Below are positions 1 through 5,319 of a stretch of DNA of 6,666 nucleotides, one piece after another (the first letter of the stretch is position 1; each line of letters opens with the position of its first letter). The stretch is taken from positions 1 through 6,666 of the forward strand of contig JBGSIZ010000178.1 in assembly GCA_041742255.1 (NCBI GenBank), written 5' to 3'. The notes below the pieces were generated by a model that worked only from the letters and a program-made list of their open reading frames with translations, was not told where the DNA came from and ran no database searches. The stretch comes from JBGSIZ01 sp041742255 (GTDB lineage: Bacteria > Pseudomonadota > Alphaproteobacteria > Rhodobacterales > Rhodobacteraceae). Position numbers and translations under genes: made by a program.

Positions 1-195
1 CGGGGCGCGGGGGACGCCGCCTTGTCCCGGCACCTTGCGGCGCAAACAGGGCGGACCCACCGCATCCTGACCGAAGGGTCGCACATGGGGCGCACCGAAC
101 AATTCACGCCTGTCCGGTTCACAGCACCCCAGCCCGAAGGCGCAATTGTGACCGCTACAATTCTCGGCTTTGCCGCGCAGGACCTGACCGTCTAA
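1..195 (+). CDS. mtaB: MtaB, tRNA t6A37 methylthiotransferase, C-terminal end (partial)
   Basis: The last 64 residues of a protein that begins upstream of the window, read in frame 1 to TAA at 193-195. The residues GRTHRILTEGSHMGRTEQFTPV followed by QPEGAIVTATI match the C-terminal TRAM-like RNA-binding end of MtaB as I know the family: a GRTH segment, then MGRTE(x)FT, then PEG(x)IV. MtaB is a radical-SAM, 4Fe-4S enzyme that adds a methylthio group to N6-threonylcarbamoyladenosine at position 37 of tRNAs reading ANN codons. The radical-SAM core and cluster cysteines lie outside the window, so catalytic competence cannot be judged. RimO and MiaB share a related C-terminal domain, but the GRTH/MGRTE wording fits MtaB better. 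The next gene starts 64 bases downstream, and I see no clear terminator between them. Confidence 0.8.
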   Translation, partial: RGAGDAALSRHLAAQTGRTHRILTEGSHMGRTEQFTPVRFTAPQPEGAIVTATILGFAAQDLTV

Positions 196-259
196 GGGTT
201 TCTTGCTGCCGAAAAAACCGCCGCCGGAGGCTTTGGCGCAGCCAAATCAGGGGTCCGCG

Positions 260-883
260 ATGCATCCAAATTCCGCCTTTCGGGGCACGCCCACCGACCG
301 GAACCTTGCCTTCGCGCGGTCCCTTGCGTTCGGTATCCTGACAGTGAACGGGGCAGATGGCCCCGTGTTGTCCCATATCCCGTTTCTGCTGTCGGACGAT
401 GGCCGCACCGCCGATCTGCATCTGGTGCGGTCCAACCCCATCGCGCGGGCGCTGGACGCCCCCATGCCCGCCGTCATCGCGATTTCGGGGCCGGATGGCT
501 ATGTCTCGCCCGACTGGTATGGCGTGGACGATCAGGTGCCCACTTGGAATTATGTCGCGGTGCATTTGCGCGGCACACTCGCCGCCCTGCCCGCCGACAC
601 CATGCGCGACATGCTGGACCGCCAATCGGGGCATTTTGAAACCCTGTTGCTGCCCAAAACGCCGTGGACCACGCCCAAGATGACCCCGGACGTTCTGGAC
701 CGGATGATGCGCCAGATCATTCCGTGCCGCCTGACGCTCAATGATGTGCAGGGGACGTGGAAACTCAACCAGAACAAACCGGACGATGTGCGCCTGCGGG
801 CGGCAGATGCCATGGCGCAGTCGGGGATCGGCACCGACACCGCCGCGCTTGCCACCTTGATGCGGGACCCGCCGCAGGCCTAG
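260..883 (+). CDS. PaiB-type FMN-binding negative transcriptional regulator family protein
   Basis: A 207-residue protein of the PaiB / FMN_bind_2 family, whose usual length is about 200-210 residues. Family landmarks are the N-terminal MHPNSAFR, SHIPF (38-42), HLVRSNP (54-60), YVSPDWY (81-87), VPTWNY (93-98) and WKLNQNK (167-173). The fold is an FMN-binding split barrel. In Bacillus subtilis, PaiB is linked to repression of sporulation and degradative-enzyme genes, but most homologues have no proven DNA-binding role, so 'regulator' is a family name rather than a deduced function. I chose ATG at 260 because the protein then begins with the canonical MHPNSAF and a GGGG Shine-Dalgarno-like run (about 250-253) sits just upstream. 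A TTG at 203 would add 19 residues that do not resemble the family. The gene lies 64 bases after mtaB and 30 bases before the GST gene in the same direction, so co-transcription is possible. Confidence 0.85.
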   Translation: MHPNSAFRGTPTDRNLAFARSLAFGILTVNGADGPVLSHIPFLLSDDGRTADLHLVRSNPIARALDAPMPAVIAISGPDGYVSPDWYGVDDQVPTWNYVAVHLRGTLAALPADTMRDMLDRQSGHFETLLLPKTPWTTPKMTPDVLDRMMRQIIPCRLTLNDVQGTWKLNQNKPDDVRLRAADAMAQSGIGTDTAALATLMRDPPQA

Positions 884-913
884 GGTAGGGAAACCGCCCC
901 GAAAGGTTCCGCC

Positions 914-1513
914 ATGCAACTGTTGATATCCCCGGCCTCGCCCTTTGTGCGCAAGGTGCGCGTGTTGATCCGCGAAGCGGGGCAAACCCATGCCGTCGAG
1001 GAGGTGACCGTCACCACCACCCCCATGGCCAGCGACCCAGCCGTTCTGGCCGCCAACCCCTTGGGCAAGATCCCCGCGCTGATCCGCCCCGATGGCCCCG
1101 CGATTTACGACAGCCGGGTCATCACCCGCTATCTGGACAACCGGTTCCATGCCGGCCTGTATCCCGCGTCGCGCCTGTGGGAGGTTCTGACGGTCGAGGC
1201 GACCGCAGACGCCATCATGGATGCCGCTGTCGCCATGACCTACGAGGCCCGGTTTCGGCCCCCCGAACTGCAATTCCCGGACTGGCAAGACGCCCAATGG
1301 GCAAAGATCACCCGCGCGCTGGATGCGCTGGGCGATCTATGGGCCAGCCACTTGACCGGACCGCTGGATATGGGGCAGGTCGCCGTTGCCTGCGCCTTGA
1401 ACTATCTGGATTTTCGGCATGATGCGCGGGGCTGGCGCACCGGGCGGGATGGTCTGGACGATTGGTGCGCCGCGTTCAACGCGCGCCCGTCCATGCAGGA
1501 CACAGCCGTCTAA
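914..1513 (+). CDS. Glutathione S-transferase family protein (YibF-like)
   Basis: A 199-residue protein with the two-domain GST layout. The N-terminal thioredoxin-like domain (about 1-77) contains SPASPFVRKVRV (6-17), where Ser6 or Ser9 could be the active-site residue. It also has NPLGKIPAL (48-56), with the expected cis-proline at 54, and YDSRVITRYLD (65-75), where Asp66-Ser67 correspond to the glutathione gamma-glutamyl contact. The all-helical C-terminal domain covers about 86-199. Length and motifs resemble Escherichia coli YibF (about 202 residues), whose substrate is not established. In the C-terminal domain the usual Ser/Thr-x-x-Asp helix-capping box before AVACALNYLDFR appears as Asp-Met-Gly-Gln (152-155), so that motif is degenerate. 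The start at 914 is supported by GAAAGG at 901-906. The gene ends 15 bases from the stop codon of the convergent outer-membrane protein gene. The physiological substrate cannot be deduced. Confidence 0.85.
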   Translation: MQLLISPASPFVRKVRVLIREAGQTHAVEEVTVTTTPMASDPAVLAANPLGKIPALIRPDGPAIYDSRVITRYLDNRFHAGLYPASRLWEVLTVEATADAIMDAAVAMTYEARFRPPELQFPDWQDAQWAKITRALDALGDLWASHLTGPLDMGQVAVACALNYLDFRHDARGWRTGRDGLDDWCAAFNARPSMQDTAV

Positions 1514-1528
1514 GACCGCAACCGGTGC

Positions 1529-2185
1529 CTAGAATGAAAACGCCACACCTGCGTTCAGCGCATTGGTGATGATGTTGGTTTTCAGGGTGCCGCCACCGGT
1601 GATGTCGGCCTCGTTCACCGAATAGGTGCCCTGATATTCCCCAAACAGCGACCAGCGGTCGTTCAGATCATACTTTGCCCCGGCAAACAGGCGCATCGCG
1701 GGGCCGGTCAATTGATAGCCGATGGTCGAATTGCCACCCGATTCGATTTCCACATGCGGAATGGACACGCCAAGCCCGCCCCCGACATAGGGGGTAAACA
1801 CGCCCCACCGGTCCGGCCAACGATACACACCGTTCACGGTCAGAATGTTCAGGCCATCGGTGAATTCCAGCGTGTCAAACCCATTTGCGGCCAAGGTTTC
1901 GTCGTCGCCATAGACCTTGTCATGGGTGAATTCGACACCCAGACCGAACGTCTCGCTGCGCCACCAGGTTGCGCGCGCCCCCCAGTAGGGCGGCGGAGCA
2001 AAGGAATTGCCCTCCCATCCGGCGGTAAAGTCGAGGTCAGTTGACACCGGGTTGGACGGGTCCGTGCCGGTCACGATCGAATGCGGGCTTTCCTGAATAC
2101 CCGTGTAAAAGCTCAATTCCACCTCGGCCGCGGCGGCAGCGGGCAAAAGAGCAAGGCACAGGATCGCGGCGGCAAAACGGGACAT
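1529..2185 (-). CDS. Outer-membrane beta-barrel protein, possibly LpxQ (lipid A oxidase)-like
   Basis: A 218-residue exported protein. Residues 1-20 form a signal peptide (basic start, hydrophobic core, Ala-rich cleavage region before Glu21). The mature part is a run of amphipathic, aromatic-rich segments typical of a small outer-membrane barrel, at about 22-30, 65-75, 80-92, 112-123, 130-148, 157-190 and 204-218. It ends in Phe (VAFSF), the usual BAM recognition end. The segments ELSFYTG, TAGWEGNSF and YVGGGLGVSIPHVEIE resemble proteins that, as I recall, are annotated in Rhodobacterales as lipid A oxidase (the Rhizobium LpxQ family, which oxidises the proximal glucosamine of lipid A to 2-aminogluconate). 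I cannot verify that relation here, and barrels of this size look alike, so the enzymatic name is a hypothesis. The start codon at 2185 has only a weak GAAAG ribosome site about six bases upstream. The gene is divergent from petABC and convergent with the GST gene. Confidence 0.7.
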   Translation of the reverse strand: MSRFAAAILCLALLPAAAAAEVELSFYTGIQESPHSIVTGTDPSNPVSTDLDFTAGWEGNSFAPPPYWGARATWWRSETFGLGVEFTHDKVYGDDETLAANGFDTLEFTDGLNILTVNGVYRWPDRWGVFTPYVGGGLGVSIPHVEIESGGNSTIGYQLTGPAMRLFAGAKYDLNDRWSLFGEYQGTYSVNEADITGGGTLKTNIITNALNAGVAFSF

Positions 2186-2214
2186 CGGAGGCTTTCAACG
2201 CAAATGACACATTC

Positions 2215-2243
2215 GTAATATGACGATTGCGCCCCCACAACAA
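2215..2243 (-). promoter_or_regulatory. Candidate sigma-70-type promoter for the outer-membrane protein gene
   Basis: Read on the minus strand, TTGTTG (plus positions 2238-2243) is followed after exactly 17 bases by TATTAC (2215-2220), which matches four of six positions of TATAAT. This would place the transcript start near 2208, about 20-25 bases before the start codon at 2185. The -35 box matches only half of TTGACA, so this is a modest prediction from pattern and spacing alone. Confidence 0.3.
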
Positions 2244-2321
2244 GCCCACGACCCCATCACATTTCGCACAGCCCCGCGACATGGTGTCAATTTCGCGGGC
2301 CCCGTTTACACAAGTTGCACA

Positions 2322-2335
2322 CATGCCATGGCATG
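2322..2335. promoter_or_regulatory. 14-base perfect palindrome upstream of petA, candidate operator
   Basis: CATGCCATGGCATG reads identically on both strands and lies in non-coding DNA about 140 bases before the petA start. The core words CATGC and GCATG recur nearby at 2374-2379 and 2397-2402. Perfect palindromes of this kind are typical of binding sites for dimeric regulators, but I recognise no specific regulator consensus here, and no regulator gene is adjacent. Confidence 0.3.
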
Positions 2336-2404
2336 CAGGCCGCAGACCTGCGCCGTATTGTCCGCTGGACGATTGCATGTTCGGTCGCTAGATAGCCATG
2401 CAGT

Positions 2405-2426
2405 AGACGGCGGGCAACCGCCGTCT
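2405..2426 (+). promoter_or_regulatory. Stable hairpin with GCAA loop in the petABC leader
   Basis: AGACGGCGG (2405-2413) and CCGCCGTCT (2418-2426) form a perfect 9-bp stem closed by GCAA, a GNRA-type tetraloop. Two further U-G wobble pairs could extend it outward. It ends 47 bases before the petA start codon. The following bases (GTCCTGTTTATA) are only mildly T-rich, so it is a poor intrinsic terminator. A leader-RNA stabiliser or a regulatory stem is more likely. The upper arm sequence AGACGG is repeated at 2463-2468, overlapping the petA ribosome-site region, so the 3' arm has two possible partners. Confidence 0.45.
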
Positions 2427-2460
2427 GTCCTGTTTATACGGGCCTTTGGCCCCAAAATTC

Positions 2461-2468
2461 GGAGACGG
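2461..2468 (+). promoter_or_regulatory. petA ribosome-binding site deciding a GTG start
   Basis: GGAGA at 2461-2465 lies eight bases before the GTG at 2474. It fixes the Rieske start so that the protein opens MSDATDHQGTRRDF, with the twin arginines close to the N-terminus as expected. There is no suitable in-frame ATG nearby. Confidence 0.7.
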
Positions 2469-2473
2469 ACCCC

Positions 2474-3034
2474 GTGTCAGACGCAACAGACCATCAGGGC
2501 ACCCGCCGCGACTTTATCTACTACGCCACCGCAGGGGCCGGCGCAGTGGTGACCGGCGCGGCTGTGTGGCCACTCGTGAACCAGATGAACCCGACCGCAG
2601 ATGTCAAGGCGCTCGCCTCGATCCGGGTGGACGTCAGCGCGGTTGAACCGGGCACGCAGATCACCGTTCTGTGGCAGGGCAAACCGGTGTTCATCCGGTC
2701 CCGCACCGAAGAAGAAATCGCCGCCGCCCGCGCCGTGGATCTGGCAGAACTGCCCGACCAGAACGCCGAGAACGACAATCTGGCCGCCGGTGGCACCGCC
2801 GCCGATGAAAACCGCGCGCTGAGCGAAGACGGCGTGTGGTTGGTCCAGATGGGTGTCTGTACCCACCTTGGTTGTGTGCCCTTGGGCGAACAAGGCGATT
2901 TTGGCGGCTGGTTCTGCCCCTGCCATGGGTCGCATTACGATACGTCCGGCCGCATCCGTAAAGGACCAGCCCCGCGCAACCTTCTTGTTCCCGTCGCCGC
3001 GTTTGTCGACGAAACAACGATCAAACTGGGTTAA
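2474..3034 (+). CDS. petA: Ubiquinol-cytochrome c reductase Rieske iron-sulfur subunit
   Basis: A 186-residue Rieske protein of the cytochrome bc1 complex. It accepts the first electron from quinol at the Qo site of cytochrome b and passes it to cytochrome c1. The N-terminus carries a twin-arginine signal-anchor (TRRDF, Arg11-Arg12, then hydrophobic residues about 15-36), so the folded protein is inserted by the Tat system with its head in the periplasm. The 2Fe-2S site is intact: CTHLGC (129-134) and CPCHGSHYD (148-156). Cys129 and Cys148 with His131 and His151 are the ligands, and Cys134-Cys150 form the disulfide. Ser153 and Tyr155, the residues that tune redox potential, are present. A polar insertion around 95-115 (NAENDNLAAGG region) corresponds to the extra segment known in Rhodobacter Rieske proteins. 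First gene of petABC. It uses a GTG start, and its stop codon merges with the petB ribosome site. Confidence 0.97.
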   Translation: MSDATDHQGTRRDFIYYATAGAGAVVTGAAVWPLVNQMNPTADVKALASIRVDVSAVEPGTQITVLWQGKPVFIRSRTEEEIAAARAVDLAELPDQNAENDNLAAGGTAADENRALSEDGVWLVQMGVCTHLGCVPLGEQGDFGGWFCPCHGSHYDTSGRIRKGPAPRNLLVPVAAFVDETTIKLG

Positions 3035-3046
3035 GGAGAGAACCTC

Positions 3047-4384
3047 ATGGGTGGAATTCCTCACGACCATTACGAACCGAAATCCGGTTTTGAAAAAGCG
3101 ATGGACAAGCGGCTGCCGATCATCGGCCTGCTGCATGGCACGCTGACCATTCCGACGCCAAAGAACCTCAACTGGATGTGGATCTGGGGCATCGTGTTGA
3201 CCTTTACGCTGGTCATGCAGATTGTCACCGGGATCGTTCTGGTGATGCACTATACCCCCCATGTGGACATGGCGTTCGCCAGCGTTGAACACATCATGCG
3301 CGATGTGAACGGCGGGGCGATGATCCGGTATTTCCACGCCAACGGGGCCTCGTTGTTCTTTGTGGCCGTGTATCTGCATATCTTCCGGGGTCTGTATTAC
3401 GGGTCTTACAAGGCCCCGCGCGAAGTGACGTGGATCATCGGCATGTTGATCTACCTGATGATGATGGGCACGGCGTTTATGGGCTACGTTCTGCCCTGGG
3501 GTCAGATGTCGTTCCACGGAACGGCTGTCATCACCGGCCTGTTCGGTGCCGTCCCGTTTGTGGGCGAAAGCATCCAGACCTGGTTGCTGGGGGCCAGCGC
3601 CGTGGGTCAACCGGCACTCAACCGGTTCTTCTCGCTGCACTACCTCTTGCCGTTCGTGATGGCGGGTCTTGTCATCCTGCACATCTGGGCCTTCCACACC
3701 ACCGGCAACAACAACCCCACCGGGGTCGAGGTCCGGCGCACGTCCAAGGAAGACGCGGCCAAGGACACGCTGCCCTTCTGGCCCTATTTCGTGATCAAGG
3801 ACCTGTTTGCACTCGCGATCATCATGGCGGTGTTCATGGCCGTTGTGGGGTTCATGCCCAACTATCTGGGCCACCCGGACAACTACATCCCGGCAAACCC
3901 GCTCGCGACCCCTGCGCACATCGTTCCGGAATGGTATTTCCTGCCGTTCTACGCGATCCTGCGGGCGTTCACGGCAGATGTCTGGCTGGTGCAACTGGTC
4001 AACTTCGTCAGCTTCGGCATCATCGACGCCAAATTCTTTGGAGTTCTGGCGATGTTCGGCGCGATCGTGGTGATGGCGCTGGCCCCGTGGCTGGACACAT
4101 CGTCGGTGCGGTCGGGCCGGTATCGCCCGATGTTCAAATGGTGGTTTGCCCTGCTTTGCGTGGACTTCATCGTTCTGATGTGGGTCGGCGCACAGGCGGC
4201 GGAATTCCCGTATGACTGGATTTCGCTGATCGCCTCGACCTACTGGTTCGCGTATTTCCTGATCATCCTGCCGCTGCTGGGTGTCATCGAAAAACCGCTC
4301 AGCCCGCCCAAAACCATCGAAGACGATTTCAACGCCCACTATGGCGCCCCGACCGGCGTGCCCTCCGGCACCCCGGCCGAGTGA
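3047..4384 (+). CDS. petB: Cytochrome b subunit of the cytochrome bc1 complex
   Basis: A 445-residue membrane protein holding both b haems and the Qo and Qi quinone sites. The four haem ligands fall exactly at the Rhodobacter numbers: His97 and His198 (haem bL), His111 and His212 (haem bH). PEWY at 294-297 contains the catalytic Glu295 of the Qo site. Hydrophobic segments fit the usual eight transmembrane helices (about 43-68, 95-117, 127-148, 195-216, 248-270, 312-345, 365-382, 395-412). The N-terminal MGGIPHDHYEPK and NNNPTGVEVRRTSK (221-234) are typical of alphaproteobacteria. The cd1 region reads MSFHGTAVITG (154-164), where Rhodobacter, yeast and bovine proteins have MSFWGATVIT. Trp157 is therefore His, and Ala159-Thr160 is swapped to Thr-Ala, while Gly158 and Thr163 are kept. 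The start at 3047 follows AGGAGAG (3034-3040), which overlaps the petA stop codon, so translation is probably coupled. Confidence 0.97.
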   Translation: MGGIPHDHYEPKSGFEKAMDKRLPIIGLLHGTLTIPTPKNLNWMWIWGIVLTFTLVMQIVTGIVLVMHYTPHVDMAFASVEHIMRDVNGGAMIRYFHANGASLFFVAVYLHIFRGLYYGSYKAPREVTWIIGMLIYLMMMGTAFMGYVLPWGQMSFHGTAVITGLFGAVPFVGESIQTWLLGASAVGQPALNRFFSLHYLLPFVMAGLVILHIWAFHTTGNNNPTGVEVRRTSKEDAAKDTLPFWPYFVIKDLFALAIIMAVFMAVVGFMPNYLGHPDNYIPANPLATPAHIVPEWYFLPFYAILRAFTADVWLVQLVNFVSFGIIDAKFFGVLAMFGAIVVMALAPWLDTSSVRSGRYRPMFKWWFALLCVDFIVLMWVGAQAAEFPYDWISLIASTYWFAYFLIILPLLGVIEKPLSPPKTIEDDFNAHYGAPTGVPSGTPAE

Positions 4385-4401
4385 GAAAGGACGAAAGACA
4401 A

Positions 4402-5262
4402 ATGTTCCGCAAACTCACCCTCGCAGCCACCGCATCGTTTGCCCTGATGGGCACCGGTGCGATGGCCGCTGGCGACGCCCATATCGAGGATTTCGCCTTT
4501 CCCTTCGAAGGTCCCTTTGGGTCCTATGACCAAAACCAACTGCAGCGCGGGCTCAAGATTTTCACCGAAGTCTGCTCGTCCTGCCACGGTATGCAATATG
4601 TCCGGATCGGAACCCTTGGCGATGCGGGCGGTCCCGCCCTCCCCGAGGATCAGGTTCTGGCCTATGCCGAACAGATCGAAGTGTTCGATCCCGCGTTGAA
4701 CGAAGGCGAGGGCGATTTCCGCCCCGCCACTCCCGCCGACAAGTTCCCGAAATCGTCGTTGTCCAACGCGCCGGACCTGTCCCTGATGGCCAAGGCCCGC
4801 GCGGGCTTCCACGGCCCGTATGGGACCGGGATCAGCCAATTGGTCAACGGCATGGGCGGGGCGGAATACATCGCCTCGATCCTGTCGGGCTACGAAGAAG
4901 AACCCGAATGCGCGCTGGAAATGGAAGTGCCGATGGAGGGGTATTACAACACCGCCTTTGCTAACGGCGGCTATCCGGACGAATGCAAGGACGAAGACGG
5001 CAAACACCTGTATCCGGGCAGCTGGATCGCGATGTCCCAACCTCTGTATGGTGAAGACGTCGATTTTGACGACGGCCACGCCAACGATCTGCACCACGAA
5101 GTGCAGGACGTCGCGGCCTTTCTGATGTGGACCGCCGAACCAAAGCTGAACGACCGCAAACAGGCCGGCCTGACCGGGGTCATCTTTCTGACAATCCTGT
5201 CCGTGCTGTTGTATCTGACGAACAAGCGGCTCTGGGCGCCTTACAAGAAACACCACAAGTAA
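4402..5262 (+). CDS. petC: Cytochrome c1 subunit of the cytochrome bc1 complex
   Basis: A 286-residue c-type cytochrome that takes electrons from the Rieske head and reduces soluble cytochrome c. Residues 1-22 are a Sec signal peptide with probable cleavage after AMA. The haem is attached at CSSCH (Cys58, Cys61, His62). The distal ligand is Met211 in WIAMSQPL. Cys170 and Cys195 match the extra disulfide described in Rhodobacter c1. One C-terminal transmembrane helix (about 256-273) is followed by NKRLWAPYKK on the cytoplasmic side. The 18-residue stretch around 92-112 is acidic. After the haem motif the sequence is MQYVRIGTLGD, whereas homologues I recall have an arginine where Gly70 stands (as in VPIRTL). 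I chose ATG at 4402, with AAAGGA at 4386-4391 as ribosome site. A GTG at 4381 overlapping the petB stop would add seven charged residues before the signal peptide. Last gene of the operon, followed by a terminator. Confidence 0.96.
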   Translation: MFRKLTLAATASFALMGTGAMAAGDAHIEDFAFPFEGPFGSYDQNQLQRGLKIFTEVCSSCHGMQYVRIGTLGDAGGPALPEDQVLAYAEQIEVFDPALNEGEGDFRPATPADKFPKSSLSNAPDLSLMAKARAGFHGPYGTGISQLVNGMGGAEYIASILSGYEEEPECALEMEVPMEGYYNTAFANGGYPDECKDEDGKHLYPGSWIAMSQPLYGEDVDFDDGHANDLHHEVQDVAAFLMWTAEPKLNDRKQAGLTGVIFLTILSVLLYLTNKRLWAPYKKHHK

Positions 5263-5285
5263 GGCGGCACGTCCGCTGAACGACC

Positions 5286-5315
5286 AAAGGCCCGCCCGGT
5301 TTGGCGGGCCTTTTT
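5286..5315 (+). terminator. Intrinsic terminator of petABC
   Basis: AAAGGCCCGCC (5286-5296) and GGCGGGCCTTT (5303-5313) make a perfect 11-bp stem with the six-base loop CGGTTT. The 3' arm runs into TTTTT (5311-5315). It begins 24 bases after the petC stop codon. On the opposite strand the stem is followed only by TTTGG, so it would end leftward thiPQ transcripts less efficiently, although its position between convergent genes suits a shared terminator. Confidence 0.9.
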
Positions 5316-5319
5316 GTTG

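Larger units (their letters stand above)
2186..2473. other. Divergent intergenic region between the outer-membrane protein gene and petA
   Basis: A 288-base stretch with no convincing gene. Reading frames in it lack ribosome sites and recognisable protein content. It must hold the promoters for the leftward barrel gene and the rightward petABC operon. The right half is dense in inverted repeats: a 14-base palindrome at 2322-2335, CGCAG-AC-CTGCG at 2341-2352, TGCATG (2374-2379) paired with CATGCA (2397-2402), a 9-bp hairpin at 2405-2426 and a 5-bp hairpin at 2440-2452. No clear -35/-10 pair for petA could be picked out on the plus strand. I see no strong match to an FNR-type TTGAT-N4-ATCAA site or to a CtrA site. 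Confidence 0.6.

Noticed and set aside
203..259. An upstream TTG start for the PaiB-type protein
   Set aside because: It would add 19 residues absent from the family, has no ribosome site, and ATG 260 gives the canonical MHPNSAF start.
155..1297. A 380-codon minus-strand open frame
   Set aside because: Antisense to the PaiB-type and GST genes, both of which have strong family motifs. The translated product is low-complexity Gly/His/Arg/Gln with no domain.
2285..2290. A perfect TTGACA on the minus strand as a -35 box
   Set aside because: At 16-19 bases beyond it only GCGAAA/GAAATG-like sequences occur, with no acceptable -10. The pair at 2215-2243 is a better candidate.
2281..2391. A 36-codon ATG frame in the petA leader (possible leader peptide or small protein)
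   Set aside because: No ribosome-binding site before the ATG, no hydrophobic or repeat signature, and it overlaps palindromes that better explain the sequence.
2477..4339. A 620-codon open frame on the minus strand across petA and petB
   Set aside because: It lies wholly antisense to two certain genes, is rich in His, Arg, Gln and Asp as expected from mirrored GC-rich codons, and contains no recognisable domain. It is a codon-bias shadow.
4339..5256. A 305-codon minus-strand open frame opposite petC
   Set aside because: Antisense to an unambiguous cytochrome c1 gene and without protein-like features of its own.
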